Assembly: GCA_028822065.1 (NCBI GenBank)
Contig: JAPKEL010000001.1
Span: 1-64,000 of the forward strand
Reading direction: 5' to 3'
Length of the DNA stretch: 64,000 bases
Source: Woeseiaceae bacterium
Lineage (GTDB): Bacteria > Pseudomonadota > Gammaproteobacteria > Steroidobacterales > Woeseiaceae
The number at the start of each line of letters is the position of its first letter. The first letter of the stretch is position 1. Under the pieces are notes generated by a model. It was given only the letters and a program-made list of their open reading frames with translations. It searched no databases and was not told the DNA's origin. This document shows, in pieces, positions 24,354 through 33,389 of the stretch. A program made the position numbers and the translations under genes.

Positions 24354-26012
24354 ATGTTTAAACGTTTCATTATTGGGTTATTTCTGATTTCGTTGGTGGC
24401 TTGCAGTAAGCCCGCCCCTAATAAATTGGATTACTTAGAAAATATTGATTCTATAGTTATGGGATTGAAGGGCACAAATGTGCGGCAACATATGAATATT
24501 TTAGCGAGCGATGAGATGCAAGGTCGCGAAGCTGGTACTGAGAATTACGATAAAGCGGCACAATATCTCATTCAAAATTTTAGTGATCTTGGGCTTCAGC
24601 CTCTTGGAAGCGGAGGTAGTTTTAAGCAGCCGATACGTTTCATTGAATCAAGGCTTGATACTGAATCAACTGCCATGAGAATTTATAATGATGATCGTTC
24701 CGTTGATCTTATCTTTAAAGATGATTATATCCGCTCTGGTGGTTTTGGTAATGTGAGCGAGAAAATTACTGCCCCATTGGTATTTGTTGGTTACGGAATT
24801 ATCGCGCCAGAATACAATCATGATGATTTTGAGGGCGTAAATGTTAAAGATAAAATTTTGGTGGTACTAAGTGGTGCACCACCAAATTTCAATACTGATC
24901 AGCGTGCGTTTTATTCTTCGAGTCGAACCAAAGCAGAAATCGCCATTGCTAAAGGTGTCTCTGGGATCATTTCTTTGCGTACCCCTGTGGATCAGAAAAG
25001 AAGGCCTTGGGCAAGATATTTGCCTGGAGTGGGGTCACCAGGAATGCGTTGGCTAAACAAAGATAATGAACCTCATAATGGCTATATTCAATTGCAAGGA
25101 AGTGCAACTATTAGCCAAACTGGAGCAAAAAAGATATTTGAATTATCTGGTCATGATCTAGACCAAATTTTTAATCTTCATGCTGATGGTTTGACCAATA
25201 GTTTTGATATGGGGATTACCGCTACCCTTGAGCGGTCGTCTAATCAAAGAGAGGTCTTATCTTCTAATATTGTCGGATTTATTGAAGGTTCAGATCCCAT
25301 TCTTCGCAGTCAATATGTAATTTATACAGCACATCTTGATCATATCGGTATTAGAACTGGCAAAGGTAATGATCATATTCATAATGGGGCTTATGATAAT
25401 GCCGCGGGTATAGGCTCTATCATAGAAATAGCCAGCAGCATTCTTTCTATGGATGAGCGACCACGGCGATCCATTATTTTTGCCGCACTAACAGCTGAAG
25501 AGAAAGGGCTACAAGGCTCATCCTATTTCGTAAAAAATCCTACAGTTCCAATTGAAAGTCTTGTTGCTAATATAAATATTGATATGCCTTATCTTGGTTT
25601 CCCTGTGGCTGATATACATGCTTTTGGGGCAGAGCATAGCTCACTCTATGGGGCTATGGAGAGAGCCACTCAATACATAGGAATGCAATTTACACCTGAT
25701 CCTCTTCCTGAAGAAGTTCGGTTTGTTAGATCGGACCAATTTTCTTTTGTTAAAGAAGGAATTCCAGCTTTGGCGCTTAAAGCGGGAACAATATCTTCAG
25801 ATATAAACATTGATGGCGATAAAGAGTTAGATAATTTTCTAAAAAATCACTATCACCAGCCAACGGATGACTTGAATTTGCCATTTAGTATTGAAGGCAC
25901 TGAACGTTTTGTTCGTACTGGGCTGGTATTAGGTCTTATCATTGCAAATGATGAGCAAAAACCAAGCTGGAATACGGATGATTTTTTCGGCGATAAATTT
26001 GCGCCTAAATGA
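24354..26012 (+). CDS. M28 zinc aminopeptidase lipoprotein with PA domain
   Basis: 552 residues with a lipobox (SLVAC, Cys17). A protease-associated domain lies at about 110-230 (VFVGYGI, KDKILVVLSG). The M28 metallopeptidase core carries zinc ligands His327 (AHLDH), Asp348 (GAYDNAAG), the Glu pair at 382-383 (TAEEKG), Asp in NIDM and a final His in HYHQPTDD. It is predicted to be an aminopeptidase facing the periplasm, trimming peptides for uptake. The metal site is complete. AAGGAAGAA precedes the ATG. It overlaps the convergent matB 3' end by 8 bases. Confidence 0.9.
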   Translation: MFKRFIIGLFLISLVACSKPAPNKLDYLENIDSIVMGLKGTNVRQHMNILASDEMQGREAGTENYDKAAQYLIQNFSDLGLQPLGSGGSFKQPIRFIESRLDTESTAMRIYNDDRSVDLIFKDDYIRSGGFGNVSEKITAPLVFVGYGIIAPEYNHDDFEGVNVKDKILVVLSGAPPNFNTDQRAFYSSSRTKAEIAIAKGVSGIISLRTPVDQKRRPWARYLPGVGSPGMRWLNKDNEPHNGYIQLQGSATISQTGAKKIFELSGHDLDQIFNLHADGLTNSFDMGITATLERSSNQREVLSSNIVGFIEGSDPILRSQYVIYTAHLDHIGIRTGKGNDHIHNGAYDNAAGIGSIIEIASSILSMDERPRRSIIFAALTAEEKGLQGSSYFVKNPTVPIESLVANINIDMPYLGFPVADIHAFGAEHSSLYGAMERATQYIGMQFTPDPLPEEVRFVRSDQFSFVKEGIPALALKAGTISSDINIDGDKELDNFLKNHYHQPTDDLNLPFSIEGTERFVRTGLVLGLIIANDEQKPSWNTDDFFGDKFAPK

Positions 26013-27528
26013 ATAAATTTTTGTAATTTTCACGCAATATATTTTTTTGTACTTTTGCCATTGAGTTTCTTGGCAGTGCCTTAGCGAAGATAATTTTTTT
26101 TGGTATTTTATAACCAGCGAGTTGTTGTTTGCATAGTTTAATGATGTCTTTTTCTTCAAGCACAATAGATGCAGACTCGATTACGATAGCAACTACACCT
26201 TCACCAAGATCTTGGTGCTCCACCCCTATAACTGCAGATTCCATGACGCCATCAATATCATCTAAAATTAATTCTACTTCTTTTGGATAGACGTTAAGTC
26301 CTCCGGAGATAATCATGTCTTTTGATCGACCTACAATTGAAACATAACCATCTCTATCAATCTTCGCTTTGTCACCTGTTTTGAAGTAACCATCTTTAGT
26401 AAAATCTTCTGCAGTTTTTTCGGGCATTTTCCAATAACCTTTAAATACATTGGGGCCTTTTACTTGAAGATTGCCAATGGTATCGTTTTCCAAACAATGA
26501 CCCTCATCATCCATGACACGCAATTCAATCCCGGGTAGTGGCGGTCCTACTGTACCGGGCTTTCTTTTACCTTTGATTGGATTGGAGGTATTCATATTAG
26601 TTTCAGTCATACCATAGCGTTCTAGAATCTCATGCCCTGTTTTAGTTGCGAAATTGTGAAATGTTTCTTCCAATAAAGGCGCTGACCCAGAGATAAAAAT
26701 ACGTATATTATTACAATTTTTATGCGTAATATTTTCTGTTGCTAATAATCTCGTATAATAAGTAGGCACTCCCATAAGAACCGAGCATTGACTTAAATGC
26801 CGAAGAATTTTTGTTTCATCAAATTTTGATAACCAATACATACTCGCGCCACTGGATAATGCACATCCTATAGCGACAAACAGACCATGCACATGAAAGA
26901 TTGGCAGTGCATGCAGCAATACATCTTGCTCTGTGAATTGCCAAGTATCGACCAATGTTTGAGTATTACTTATTAAATTATGATGGGTCAGCATGATCCC
27001 TTTAGGTCTGCCGGTAGTTCCAGATGAATAGAGAAGCGCCGCTACATGATCTTTGGGAGTATTATAAGTTTGAAATACCTTTTTTTCTGATGCTGATGCT
27101 GTAATTAAAGTACCTTGTCCATCCGCACCAAGCGTAAAAACATGATTGATATTATTTTTTTTAGCTAATTTATTAAAGATGGAGAAGTTTTTTGGATCGC
27201 AGATAATTACAGTTGGTTCAGCATTGCTTATGAAGAATTCCAGCTCATTTTCAGTGTAACCTGGGTTTAGTGGGTGATAAATAAGGCCCGCCCTTAAACA
27301 TGCGAGATATAGAAAAAGTGATTCTGGACTTTTTTCTATCTGAATAGAAATTCTCTCTCCAGGAGATACTTTTAGATTGATTAATAAGGAGGCAATCTGA
27401 GCAGATTTATTCTGTATTGCCTCATAATCATAAGTTGTTCCGTCATCAAGGATTAATATCGGTTTATTACCTATTTTCTCTAGAGATGCATCAAAGTGAG
27501 AAAAAAGATTGCAGTTTTTTAATGTCAT
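26005..27528 (-). CDS. matB: Malonyl-CoA synthetase
   Basis: A 507-residue acyl-adenylating enzyme. The P-loop is SSGTTGRPKG (about residue 170), then HALPIFHVHGL, ERYGMTETNMNTSNP (about 305), the YFKTGDKAKI and GRSKDMIISGG hinge blocks, and a C-terminal catalytic Lys in SMAKVQK. The TETNM..SNP..GKRKPGTVGPPLPG pattern is that of MatB-type malonyl-CoA synthetases. The neighbouring divergent madLM genes, encoding a malonate carrier, support malonate as substrate. It turns malonate, CoA and ATP into malonyl-CoA in the cytoplasm. Confidence 0.88.
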   Translation of the reverse strand: MTLKNCNLFSHFDASLEKIGNKPILILDDGTTYDYEAIQNKSAQIASLLINLKVSPGERISIQIEKSPESLFLYLACLRAGLIYHPLNPGYTENELEFFISNAEPTVIICDPKNFSIFNKLAKKNNINHVFTLGADGQGTLITASASEKKVFQTYNTPKDHVAALLYSSGTTGRPKGIMLTHHNLISNTQTLVDTWQFTEQDVLLHALPIFHVHGLFVAIGCALSSGASMYWLSKFDETKILRHLSQCSVLMGVPTYYTRLLATENITHKNCNNIRIFISGSAPLLEETFHNFATKTGHEILERYGMTETNMNTSNPIKGKRKPGTVGPPLPGIELRVMDDEGHCLENDTIGNLQVKGPNVFKGYWKMPEKTAEDFTKDGYFKTGDKAKIDRDGYVSIVGRSKDMIISGGLNVYPKEVELILDDIDGVMESAVIGVEHQDLGEGVVAIVIESASIVLEEKDIIKLCKQQLAGYKIPKKIIFAKALPRNSMAKVQKNILRENYKNLFI

Positions 27529-27612
27529 TCTTTTCCTGAATAAAGATAAATGTTAAAACAATATATAAATAATAAACAATAATCTGTAGTAAGCATAATT
27601 TGGAGTATATCA

Positions 27613-27987
27613 ATGGTAGTTTATGGGGTTGCCTTATTGGCTTTTTGTATGCTGACTGGCATTTTCTTAGGTGATTTACTCGGTCAATTAATTGGTGTGG
27701 ATGCCAATGTAGGCGGTATTGGCATTGCCATGTTATTACTAATTTTTATTGCCAATGTAAGAACTAATCGATTTGAGATCAATACATTAACAAAATCTGG
27801 CGTGAATTTCTGGAGTGCCATGTATATTCCAATTGTTGTGGCTATGGCGGCTAAACAAAATGTTCTGGCTGCCATATCTGGCGGCTGGATGGCTATTATT
27901 GCAGGAGTTATGACGGTAATTATCAGTTTTTTGATGATCCCTGTTTTATATAAGCTATTAAGAAGAGATTCTAACGATGATTTTTGA
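27613..27987 (+). CDS. madL: Malonate transporter subunit MadL
   Basis: 124 residues and four hydrophobic helices, matching the small subunit of the two-component malonate:Na+ symporter first described in Malonomonas rubra. The MLTGIFLGDLLGQLIGV and NVGGIGIAMLLLI stretches are typical. TTTGGAG about 9 bases before the ATG is the ribosome-binding site. The last 11 bases overlap madM, which implies coupled translation. It is divergent from matB across 84 bases, where a shared regulatory region must lie. Confidence 0.92.
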   Translation: MVVYGVALLAFCMLTGIFLGDLLGQLIGVDANVGGIGIAMLLLIFIANVRTNRFEINTLTKSGVNFWSAMYIPIVVAMAAKQNVLAAISGGWMAIIAGVMTVIISFLMIPVLYKLLRRDSNDDF

Positions 27988-28744
27988 AACTTTATTTAAT
28001 GCGTTGACTAATAATGCAATTATAACAGCCTTCTTTTTTGTAGGTTTGGTTACAGCAATTTCTTATTGGATCTCAACTAATCTGACGAATGGATACATAC
28101 ATGGCTCAGCGATTGCCATTGCTTCGGGTTTGTTATTGGCTTACTTCGGGGGTTATCTAACGGGTGGTGATAAGGGCCTAGCTGATATCCCACTTTTTGC
28201 TGGGGTTGGTATTTTAGGTGGGGCTATGTTCCGTGATTTTGCCATAGTTGCCACGGCATTTGGAGTCGATTTAAAACATCTAAAAAATGCAGGGTTAATT
28301 GGTGCTATTTCGGTTATTTTTGGTGTGGTACTTTCTTTTTTTATTGGGGCAATTATTGCCATTATGTTCGGCTATAATGATGCAGTCTCAATCACCACTA
28401 TCGGTGCAGGAGCAGCAACTTATATTGTTGGTCCTGTTACGGGAACGGCTTTGTCAGCCAGTACTGAAGTGATTGCCCTTAGTGTTGCGGTTGGTTTAAT
28501 CAAATCAATTTTGGTCATGATTGTCACTCCATTTATCGCACCATACATAAAATTGAATAATGCAGAATCAGCAATGATCTTTGGTGGTTTGATGGGTACC
28601 ACGAGTGGCGTGGCGGGTGGTTTAGCTGCTACTGATCCAAGATTGGTTCCATATGGAGCAATGACTGCTACATTTTATACTGGTGTGGGTTGTTTATTAG
28701 CCCCTTCCGTATTATTTTTAATCGTTCGTGCATTGGTTTCGTAA
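27977..28744 (+). CDS. madM: Malonate transporter subunit MadM
   Basis: A 255-residue inner-membrane protein with about eight helices, the large subunit of the MadLM malonate symporter. FGGYLTGGDKGLADIPLFAGVG and MFGGLMGTTSGVAGGLAATDPRL are strongly conserved MadM blocks. Together with MadL it imports malonate with sodium; MatB would then activate it. No malonate decarboxylase subunits (mdcA-E) are seen in the window, so malonyl-CoA must be handled by genes elsewhere. Confidence 0.92.
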   Translation: MIFETLFNALTNNAIITAFFFVGLVTAISYWISTNLTNGYIHGSAIAIASGLLLAYFGGYLTGGDKGLADIPLFAGVGILGGAMFRDFAIVATAFGVDLKHLKNAGLIGAISVIFGVVLSFFIGAIIAIMFGYNDAVSITTIGAGAATYIVGPVTGTALSASTEVIALSVAVGLIKSILVMIVTPFIAPYIKLNNAESAMIFGGLMGTTSGVAGGLAATDPRLVPYGAMTATFYTGVGCLLAPSVLFLIVRALVS

Positions 28745-28756
28745 TTAGGAGAATAT

Positions 28757-30484
28757 TTAATAAACAGCTGCACCACTATCCTCAGCACGAGAATCAGCTG
28801 CCCCAGAAATTACTCCAGTTTTAGGATCGCGATAAACTCCCATAGCACTCCCTATTGAATTTCTTGTTCGCACTTCGTGACCAAAAGACTCATAGGTGGC
28901 TTGTGTATCAGCTGAAATACCTCGTTTCTCAAAGGTGGTGATATCAGGCAGCCATTGATGATGAATTCTTGGCGCTTCAATGGCCTCGGCAATAGTCATG
29001 CCATGATCAACGATATTAAGTATGGTTTGCATAGTGGTATTAATGATGGTTTTCCCACCCGGAGTGCCTGTAGCAAAAAGAGGAATTCCATCTTTGGCTA
29101 CTATAGTGGGAGTCATGCTGGATAACATTCTTTGTTCTGGTCTTATTTGATTGGGAGGTGTGCCAATTTCTCCTTTTATATTGGTTACTCCAGGTTGCTC
29201 ATTAAAGTCACCCATTTCATTATTTAATAGGAAGCCCGCACCCTCTACGACAATGTGTGAACCATAACCAAATTCTAGAGTGTAGGTCAAAGAAACCATA
29301 TTGCCTGCTTTATCTACCACTGAGAAATGAGTGGTTTCATCGCTCTCATAGATCTCCGCAAATAGCGCTGGATCACTGGTGGATTTTTTACTCAGATTAA
29401 TTGTCTTTCTTAAGTCTTCAGCATGTTCCTTTGATAGCAATCGCTCAAGGGGCATGTCTTCATTAAAGTCTGGATCTCCTAAATAATTAGCCCGATCGGC
29501 ATAACCGCGACGCATTGCTTCAGTCAAGATATGTAGATATTGAGCTGAATTATGACCAATTTTTTCGAGGTCATAATGCTCCAGAATATTTAGCATCTCA
29601 GATATGATGATGCCCCCAGAACTTGGTGGTGGCATACTTACAATTTCATAATCACGATAGCTGCTCTTAATTGGTTTGCGTTCGATAGCCCGGTATTTTC
29701 TTAGATCTTCAAGTGTAATAAGACCACCATTAGTAGCCATAAAATCAGTAATCAATTGGGCAGTTATACCACCATAAAAACCATTTCTACCCTCTGACTG
29801 AATGCGCTCGAGTGTATCTGCCAGATCATTTTGTTTCCATAAATCTCCAGGTAAATAAGGCTTTCCATTATCCTTGTAAAAGATCTTTTGTGAGCTAGGA
29901 TAATTTCCAAACCAGGATTTTCTTCTTGGGTTATTAAAATCATCATGTAATTTAAAGGTGATTGGTATTCCTTGACGTGCTAATTCTACCGAAGGGGTCA
30001 GTAATTTTGACCAGTCGAGAGAGCCAAGACGTTGGTGTGCTAATTCTAAACCAGCAACAGTTCCTGGTACGCCCACTGCCTTGATACTAAAATGATCTAT
30101 AGGTCCCATTTCATTATTGATGACCTTGCCATCGGCGTCGAGGTACATGTCTTTTGTTGAAGCAAGAGGAGCTTTTTCGCGAAAATCAAATGTTGTAGTT
30201 TCCCCATTTACTCCATGATAGACAAGAAAGCCTCCCCCACCAATATTTCCGGCAGATGGATGCGTGACAGCCATCGCAAAAGCAGTGGCTACAGCCGCAT
30301 CGATGGCATTTCCGCCGTCTTGTAATATCTGGATACCAACTTCTGAGGCTATTGCAGAAGAAGAGGCTACAGCACCATTGTTGCCTCGAATCGCAGTTCG
30401 GCCAGCAGCATTTAAGTTGGTCGATACAATGAATAACAAAACACCGATCGATATAAAGAGTCGTGAGAATTTTATGTTAAGCAA
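28757..30484 (-). CDS. ggt: Gamma-glutamyltransferase
   Basis: A 575-residue periplasmic N-terminal nucleophile hydrolase made as a proenzyme. The signal peptide is at residues 1-26. The self-processing site and nucleophile Thr384 are in TTHFSVVD, giving predicted subunits of about 358 and 192 residues. Other family blocks are GNIGGGGF, DFREKAP, MPPPSSGG and SSMTPTIV. It cleaves gamma-glutamyl bonds of glutathione and conjugates. Adjacent to it, divergently, is an exported glutathione peroxidase, which suggests joint handling of extracytoplasmic glutathione or peroxides. Confidence 0.93.
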   Translation of the reverse strand: MLNIKFSRLFISIGVLLFIVSTNLNAAGRTAIRGNNGAVASSSAIASEVGIQILQDGGNAIDAAVATAFAMAVTHPSAGNIGGGGFLVYHGVNGETTTFDFREKAPLASTKDMYLDADGKVINNEMGPIDHFSIKAVGVPGTVAGLELAHQRLGSLDWSKLLTPSVELARQGIPITFKLHDDFNNPRRKSWFGNYPSSQKIFYKDNGKPYLPGDLWKQNDLADTLERIQSEGRNGFYGGITAQLITDFMATNGGLITLEDLRKYRAIERKPIKSSYRDYEIVSMPPPSSGGIIISEMLNILEHYDLEKIGHNSAQYLHILTEAMRRGYADRANYLGDPDFNEDMPLERLLSKEHAEDLRKTINLSKKSTSDPALFAEIYESDETTHFSVVDKAGNMVSLTYTLEFGYGSHIVVEGAGFLLNNEMGDFNEQPGVTNIKGEIGTPPNQIRPEQRMLSSMTPTIVAKDGIPLFATGTPGGKTIINTTMQTILNIVDHGMTIAEAIEAPRIHHQWLPDITTFEKRGISADTQATYESFGHEVRTRNSIGSAMGVYRDPKTGVISGAADSRAEDSGAAVY

Positions 30485-30658
30485 GATGTCACCTGTTTTA
30501 TAATGGTTTAAATTTCAATTAATGATCTATTATTAATAAGGTTCGCACAATGTAAATAAATATAAAGATTGGTTATGCTAATATTAGATACAAATACATT
30601 CAAACTTGAATCGGAATTTGAGTATTATATATCTTTAAAAGAAAAAATTATTGTAAAA

Positions 30659-30664
30659 TATAAT
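30659..30664 (+). promoter_or_regulatory. Candidate -10 box for the glutathione peroxidase gene
   Basis: A perfect TATAAT lies 41 bases before the ATG at 30706, in the 221-base divergent region shared with ggt. No convincing -35 element at 16-18 bases is visible. Confidence 0.3.
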
Positions 30665-30705
30665 TGAGAAAAAAAATATCTGACACACGATACTAAGGAA
30701 AATTT

Positions 30706-31251
30706 ATGAGAAGTCTGACTACGATTATATTGTGCTTATTTAGCATCTCCGCTTTAGCCTGCAAGGGCACTCTTTTGGATCACAACTTCAGAAAATTAGC
30801 TTCAAGTGAGGAAGTAAATTTATGCGAAACATATTCGGGTAAAGTTATCCTAGTTGTCAATACAGCATCTAAATGTGGGTTTACTTATCAGTATGAAGGC
30901 TTGGAGAAGCTTCATAAAGAATATGGCAATGAAGGATTGGTAGTGCTTGGCTTTCCCTCCAATGATTTTCGCGGGCAAGAGCCTGGAACCGAAGAGGAGA
31001 TCCAAGATTTTTGCCGACTTACTTATGGTGTAAAGTTTCCAATGTTTGAAAAAACAACTGTTAAAAAAAGTAATGCCCATCCCTTCTATCACGGTTTAGC
31101 TGATTCGGCTGGAGGCTATCCACAGTGGAATTTTCATAAGTATTTAATTGGTAGAGATGGCGAGCTCATCACTGATTTTAGCACCCGAACAAAACCATAC
31201 GATGATGAAATAATTGGTGCATTAGAAAAGGCGCTTCAAGAGAATACCTAA
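30706..31251 (+). CDS. Exported glutathione peroxidase (Cys type)
   Basis: 181 residues with a signal peptide (ISALAC), so periplasmic. It has the thioredoxin-fold glutathione peroxidase pattern: NTASKCGFT with the peroxidatic Cys replacing selenocysteine, LGFPSNDF, and WNFHKYLIGRDG with the catalytic Trp-Asn. These enzymes reduce hydroperoxides, often with thioredoxin rather than glutathione. An AAGGA site is 6-8 bases upstream. It is followed 9 bases later by an NhaC-like carrier. Confidence 0.92.
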   Translation: MRSLTTIILCLFSISALACKGTLLDHNFRKLASSEEVNLCETYSGKVILVVNTASKCGFTYQYEGLEKLHKEYGNEGLVVLGFPSNDFRGQEPGTEEEIQDFCRLTYGVKFPMFEKTTVKKSNAHPFYHGLADSAGGYPQWNFHKYLIGRDGELITDFSTRTKPYDDEIIGALEKALQENT

Positions 31252-31260
31252 TAATTTGCT

Positions 31261-32718
31261 TTGAGTGAAATGAGCTTCATATCTCTTTTACCTGTAATTG
31301 TGACATTGTGTGTGTCGTTAAGCTCAAAAAATGTTCTCTTAGGATTATTTTCAGGAGTGACTGTAGGTGTTTTTCTTCTACATTCAATTTCACCACTTTT
31401 ATTTTTTCCCTTAGTTATTAACGAATATTTAGTTCCTGAAATTGCTGATAGTTATAACGCGAGTATTCTTATACTGCTCGGTTTTATTGGCGGATTTGTA
31501 AAGTTAATCCAATATTCGGGCGGCGGCATCGCATTTGCCAGAATAACGATGAAATACATTATCAATAAAGCATCAGCTCAGATTAGCGCCTGGTTTAGCG
31601 GTATTTTAATTTTCTTTTCTGATCTGGGGACACCATTGATAGTGGGGCCAGTATTTCAACCTTTGTTTGATCGTTATGGTATCTCAAGGCAGAAACTAGC
31701 TTTTATAATTGATTCAACTTCATCACCGATTGCAATATTAATTCCTTTTATTGGATGGGGTGTATTTACCATGAGTGTGATTAAAGGGAGCTTTGAAGTT
31801 AATCAGATTCAGATCCCTGAATGGGACGCTTTTATTTCTGCTATCCCATATCAATTCTATGCTTGGCTGGCCATTAGCATTGTTCCAATATTATCGATAT
31901 TGGGCTTTGATTACGGAGAAATGCGACTCGCGGAGAGTGCAACAAAAATTACAAAAGAATCACCTCATGATCAATCAAAAAATATCGCCGCTAGTTTTGT
32001 TTGGTTACCTCTGTTAGTTCTTGGTATTACTTTATTTTCTGTCCTTAATAGCTATGGCTTCCCAGAAAAACAAGTACCTGGCTCTGATTTTAGAGCCGCA
32101 CTTGCATCAGCGTATTTCCTCGCTACAGTGACTCTCATTTCTCTGGTTTTATATAAAAAGGCAAAGAAACTCAGTGATTTATTTTTGGTATACATAGAGG
32201 GTATGTCTGGAATGTTGCCTATTGCAGCTACACTGATCCTTGCTTGGGCTTTAGGCCAAGTTAGTGAGGAGCTTGGGACGGGCCAATATGTTGGTAATTT
32301 GGCCAAAGAGATAGTAAACCCAAGTTTTTTGCCTTTAGTAATTTTTTTGATATCGGCGCTTATTTCTTTTGCCATTGGTTCTTCTTGGGGAACCATCATC
32401 ATAATGATGCCATTAGCAATTCCATCTGCTTTTACTACAGGGAATGAGTTTTCGATAATTATTGGAGGAGTATTATCTGGTGCTTTATTTGGTGATCACT
32501 CGTCACCCATATCTGAAACCACTATTCTCTCCTCAATTGGTGCAGGCATAGAGCCATTGTCACATTTTCGCACACAAATTCCTTATGCTTTGACTAATGG
32601 TATAATAGCATCGATAGGTTTTTTGATAGCTGGATTTACTTCAATAACATGGATTGTTTTGTGTCTGCTCTTACTGCAAATATTATTCTTATTTATCCTT
32701 AAATACCGACATCATTAA
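31261..32718 (+). CDS. NhaC-family carrier (second)
   Basis: A 485-residue polytopic inner-membrane protein. The NhaC-type blocks GSSWGTIIIMMPLAIP and GDHSSPISETTILSS are present, together with SSPIAILIPFIGWG in the first repeat. Compared with the 21613 carrier, the key Asp of ISDTT is Glu (ISETT). The start is TTG at 31261 or ATG at 31270. It follows the glutathione peroxidase gene by 9 bases, so the two are co-transcribed. The substrate is unknown; Na+/H+ exchange or an organic ion are both possible for this family. Confidence 0.86.
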   Translation: MSEMSFISLLPVIVTLCVSLSSKNVLLGLFSGVTVGVFLLHSISPLLFFPLVINEYLVPEIADSYNASILILLGFIGGFVKLIQYSGGGIAFARITMKYIINKASAQISAWFSGILIFFSDLGTPLIVGPVFQPLFDRYGISRQKLAFIIDSTSSPIAILIPFIGWGVFTMSVIKGSFEVNQIQIPEWDAFISAIPYQFYAWLAISIVPILSILGFDYGEMRLAESATKITKESPHDQSKNIAASFVWLPLLVLGITLFSVLNSYGFPEKQVPGSDFRAALASAYFLATVTLISLVLYKKAKKLSDLFLVYIEGMSGMLPIAATLILAWALGQVSEELGTGQYVGNLAKEIVNPSFLPLVIFLISALISFAIGSSWGTIIIMMPLAIPSAFTTGNEFSIIIGGVLSGALFGDHSSPISETTILSSIGAGIEPLSHFRTQIPYALTNGIIASIGFLIAGFTSITWIVLCLLLLQILFLFILKYRHH

Positions 32719-32802
32719 ATTCCTTCAGAAGGCTGGCAAAAAAGGATATTATTCTTTATTAAAGAAATTACTGATTAATAAAAATTGGAGAATTTAAGTA
32801 AA

Positions 32803-33351
32803 ATGAACAGAAGATTATTTTTTGAAATGATGGGTACAGCGGCAGTTGCCATGGGCGTGTCTAAAAGTGCAAACTCTGAGTCAATGCATGGAGCTGAAGC
32901 TAAAATAAAGCAATTAGGTTTCATCTTGCCAGAGGCAGCGAGACCAGTTGCAGTTTATGTTCCTTATAGATTATCAGGTAATCAGGTATTTATAGCTGGT
33001 CAGATTCCTCCAAATGATTTGCCTACTCCCACTTATGGGAAAGTAGGGAAAGATCTCACGGTTGAAGAGGGTTATATCGCTGCGCAACAGGTTGGATTAA
33101 GAATACTGGCTCAACTTAAAGCGGCTTGTGATGGTGATCTTGATCGAGTTGTAAAATGTATACAAATTCGAGGATTTGTAAATTGCACGGATAATTTTAC
33201 TAAACAATCAAATGTTATAAATGGTGTTTCTGAGATATTGCGTGATGTCTTCGGTGAAGCAGGGATGGGTGCCAGGGCAGCTCTTGGCGTTAATTCATTA
33301 CCATTAAATGCCGCCGTTGAGATTGAATCAATCTTTGAAATAAGAACATAA
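32803..33351 (+). CDS. RidA family protein with Tat signal
   Basis: 182 residues. A twin-arginine leader (MNRRLFFEMMGTAAVAMG) precedes a RidA/YjgF/YER057c domain, with VFIAGQIPPND, the conserved substrate-binding Arg in GARAALGVNSLP, and a C-terminal VEIESIFE. RidA proteins hydrolyse reactive enamine/imine intermediates released by PLP enzymes, normally in the cytoplasm. I chose ATG 32803, with TTGGAG about 10 bases upstream; a TTG at 32785 overlaps that site and is unlikely. Export fits the other Tat-exported PLP-type enzymes in this window. Confidence 0.85.
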   Translation: MNRRLFFEMMGTAAVAMGVSKSANSESMHGAEAKIKQLGFILPEAARPVAVYVPYRLSGNQVFIAGQIPPNDLPTPTYGKVGKDLTVEEGYIAAQQVGLRILAQLKAACDGDLDRVVKCIQIRGFVNCTDNFTKQSNVINGVSEILRDVFGEAGMGARAALGVNSLPLNAAVEIESIFEIRT

Positions 33352-33389
33352 AGAAAGTTATAAATTAATACAGTTATGAGGCACAAACA

